A stretch of 7,834 bases of DNA from Firmicutes bacterium UBA3871 (GTDB lineage: Bacteria; Bacillota; Clostridia; Peptostreptococcales; Anaerovoracaceae). Where the stretch lies: positions 1-7,834 of the forward strand of contig DGGP01000046.1 of assembly GCA_002392265.1 (NCBI GenBank), given 5' to 3'. The position numbers and the translations under genes are program-made. Shown one piece after another: positions 6,627-7,834 of the stretch. Below the pieces are notes generated by a model, which saw nothing but the letters and a program-made list of their open reading frames with translations, did not search any database and had not been told where the DNA came from. Positions within the stretch are counted from its first letter, which is position 1; every line of letters starts with the position of its first letter.

Positions 6627-7834
6627 TTATTTTACGCCCTTGCCTGTAACGATGTTGAATGTGTCTCTGGCAATCATGAGTTCTTCGTTTGTAGGGATCA
6701 GGAGAATCTTTACCTTTGATTCGTCTGTGGAGATAACTCTTTCCTCACCGCGAATGTCGTTTCTCTTTTCGCAGAGCTCAATACCGAGCTCCTCGAGGCC
6801 CTTGCATACGTTGATTCTTGTAGCCTTGTCGTTTTCGCCGACGCCTGCTGTGAATACGATGCAGTCAACGCCGCCCATCTCTACGATGTAAGCTCCGAGG
6901 TAGTGACGAACTCTGTGGATGAATACATCAAGTGCGAGCTGTGCTCTCTTGTTACCCTTTTCAGCTTCTGCTTCGATATCTCTGAAGTCGGAGGATATGC
7001 CGGAAATACCGAGTACGCCGGACTTTTTGTTTAATACGTTGTCAAGCTCGTCTGCGCTGAGCTTTTCCGTCTTTTCAATGAAAGTAACGATTGCAGGGTC
7101 TATGTCTCCCGAACGTGTTCCCATTACGAGACCTTCGAGCGGAGTGAAGCCCATTGTAGTATCTACAACCTTGCCGTGATCAACTGCAGCAAGTGATGCG
7201 CCGTTTCCGAGGTGGCATGTGATGATGCGAAGATCTTCAGGCTTCTTGCCGAGCATCTCTGCAGCTCTTGCGACTACGAACTTGTGGGATGTTCCGTGGA
7301 AGCCGTATCTTCTGATGCCGTGCTTTGTATAGAACTCATACGGGATCGCGTATATATAGGATTCAGGAGGCATGGTCTGATGGAACGCTGTATCGAATAC
7401 GCCGACCATCGGTGTATTCGGCATCAGTTCCTGGCATGCTGCGATACCAAGAAGGTTTGGCGGGTTGTGCAGCGGAGCCAGCGGTGTACACTCTTCCAGA
7501 GCCTTGATGACTTCGTCTGTGATCAGAACGGACTTCGCGAACTTCTCACCTGCGTGTACGACTCTGTGGCCGACCGCGCCGATCTCACTCATATCTTTGA
7601 CAACGCCGTGATCCTCGTCCTGGATAGCTTCCAGTACGTGACCGATCGCGTCCTTGTGGTTCTCCATCGGAGTCTCCAGCTTGAACTTATCCATTCCGAT
7701 CTTCTCATGAGTGATCACGGATCCGTCCATGCCGATTCTCTCTACTAAACCTTTGCACTCGAGCACTTCGTTGGTCATGTCCAGGACCTGGTACTTCAGC
7801 GAAGAACTGCCGCAGTTGATAACTAATACTTTCA
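6627..7834 (-). CDS. ackA: Acetate kinase, missing only the first base of its start codon at the window edge
   Basis: Acetate kinase interconverts acetyl phosphate + ADP and acetate + ATP, yielding ATP in acetate fermentation together with phosphotransacetylase (Pta). The frame reaches the right edge; the last two bases of the presumed ATG are inside, followed by [15 protein letters not shown], the usual N-terminus. With that Met the protein is 402 residues, normal for the family. Starting at the internal ATG 7778 would remove this phosphate-binding segment and is wrong. Family active-site residues fall at the same numbers as in the Methanosarcina enzyme: N7, R91 (GHRVVH), D148 (FDTAFH), H180 (GFHGTSHK), R241 (GTRSGD) and E384 (PTNEEL). 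HLGNGAS (208-214) and FTAGVGEN (328-335) are also intact. pta would be expected upstream, outside the window. Leucine and isoleucine codon choice changes abruptly midway (see findings). No terminator follows its stop. Confidence 0.98.
   Translation of the reverse strand, partial: KVLVINCGSSSLKYQVLDMTNEVLECKGLVERIGMDGSVITHEKIGMDKFKLETPMENHKDAIGHVLEAIQDEDHGVVKDMSEIGAVGHRVVHAGEKFAKSVLITDEVIKALEECTPLAPLHNPPNLLGIAACQELMPNTPMVGVFDTAFHQTMPPESYIYAIPYEFYTKHGIRRYGFHGTSHKFVVARAAEMLGKKPEDLRIITCHLGNGASLAAVDHGKVVDTTMGFTPLEGLVMGTRSGDIDPAIVTFIEKTEKLSADELDNVLNKKSGVLGISGISSDFRDIEAEAEKGNKRAQLALDVFIHRVRHYLGAYIVEMGGVDCIVFTAGVGENDKATRINVCKGLEELGIELCEKRNDIRGEERVISTDESKVKILLIPTNEELMIARDTFNIVTGKGVK

Noticed and set aside
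7212..7748. Plus-strand open frame of 178 codons within ackA
   Set aside because: It is antisense to conserved acetate kinase active-site segments, and its translation is Cys/His/Arg rich without any known motif.
1..7834. Search for CRISPR repeats, insertion sequences, tRNA genes, defence genes or other novel systems
   Set aside because: No repeated spacer pattern, transposase motif, terminal inverted repeat or tRNA cloverleaf was seen; nearly all bases are assigned to conserved housekeeping genes and their short spacers.

Overview
The window is about 7.8 kb of densely packed housekeeping sequence, and every gene I can support is on the minus strand. Gene content and order (ackA, rpmF, uppP, ftsK, rimO, pgsA, cinA), Firmicute-style Shine-Dalgarno sites (AGGAGG), sigma-A-type promoters and a moderate GC content (roughly 45-55% in the lines I counted by eye) suggest an anaerobic, acetate-forming low-to-mid-GC Firmicute, most likely a member of the Clostridia. 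I cannot place it more precisely. The run ftsK-rimO-pgsA-cinA is a familiar clostridial arrangement that usually continues into recA, so recA probably lies just beyond the left edge (inference).

Read in the direction of transcription, from right to left, the window starts inside ackA (acetate kinase), which lacks only the first base of its presumed start codon. Its stop is followed three bases later by a consensus promoter (TTGACA, 18-base spacer, TATAAT) for rpmF (ribosomal protein L32, 59 aa). rpmF ends in a strong rho-independent terminator (9-bp stem, 5-nt loop, T-rich tail). No terminator separates ackA from rpmF, so ackA readthrough probably also ends there. Only a few bases beyond the T-tract begins a second promoter with an extended -10 (TGTTATAAT), which drives a five-gene operon.

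That operon is uppP, ftsK/spoIIIE, rimO, pgsA and cinA, with gaps of 10, 4, -4 and 26 bases. The uppP stop codon overlaps the ftsK Shine-Dalgarno site, and rimO and pgsA share an ATGA overlap. uppP recycles undecaprenyl phosphate for wall synthesis. FtsK/SpoIIIE pumps chromosomal DNA through the septum. PgsA makes phosphatidylglycerol phosphate. RimO methylthiolates ribosomal protein S12, and CinA is a pyridine-nucleotide repair enzyme. The shared theme is envelope growth and division, with two maintenance enzymes added. cinA is cut by the left edge after 316 codons.

I found no mobile element, CRISPR array, tRNA, rRNA or riboswitch, and no evidence of a new biological system. The most unusual signal is an abrupt change in leucine and isoleucine codon choice within ackA, which could mean a recombinant allele or a chimeric contig.
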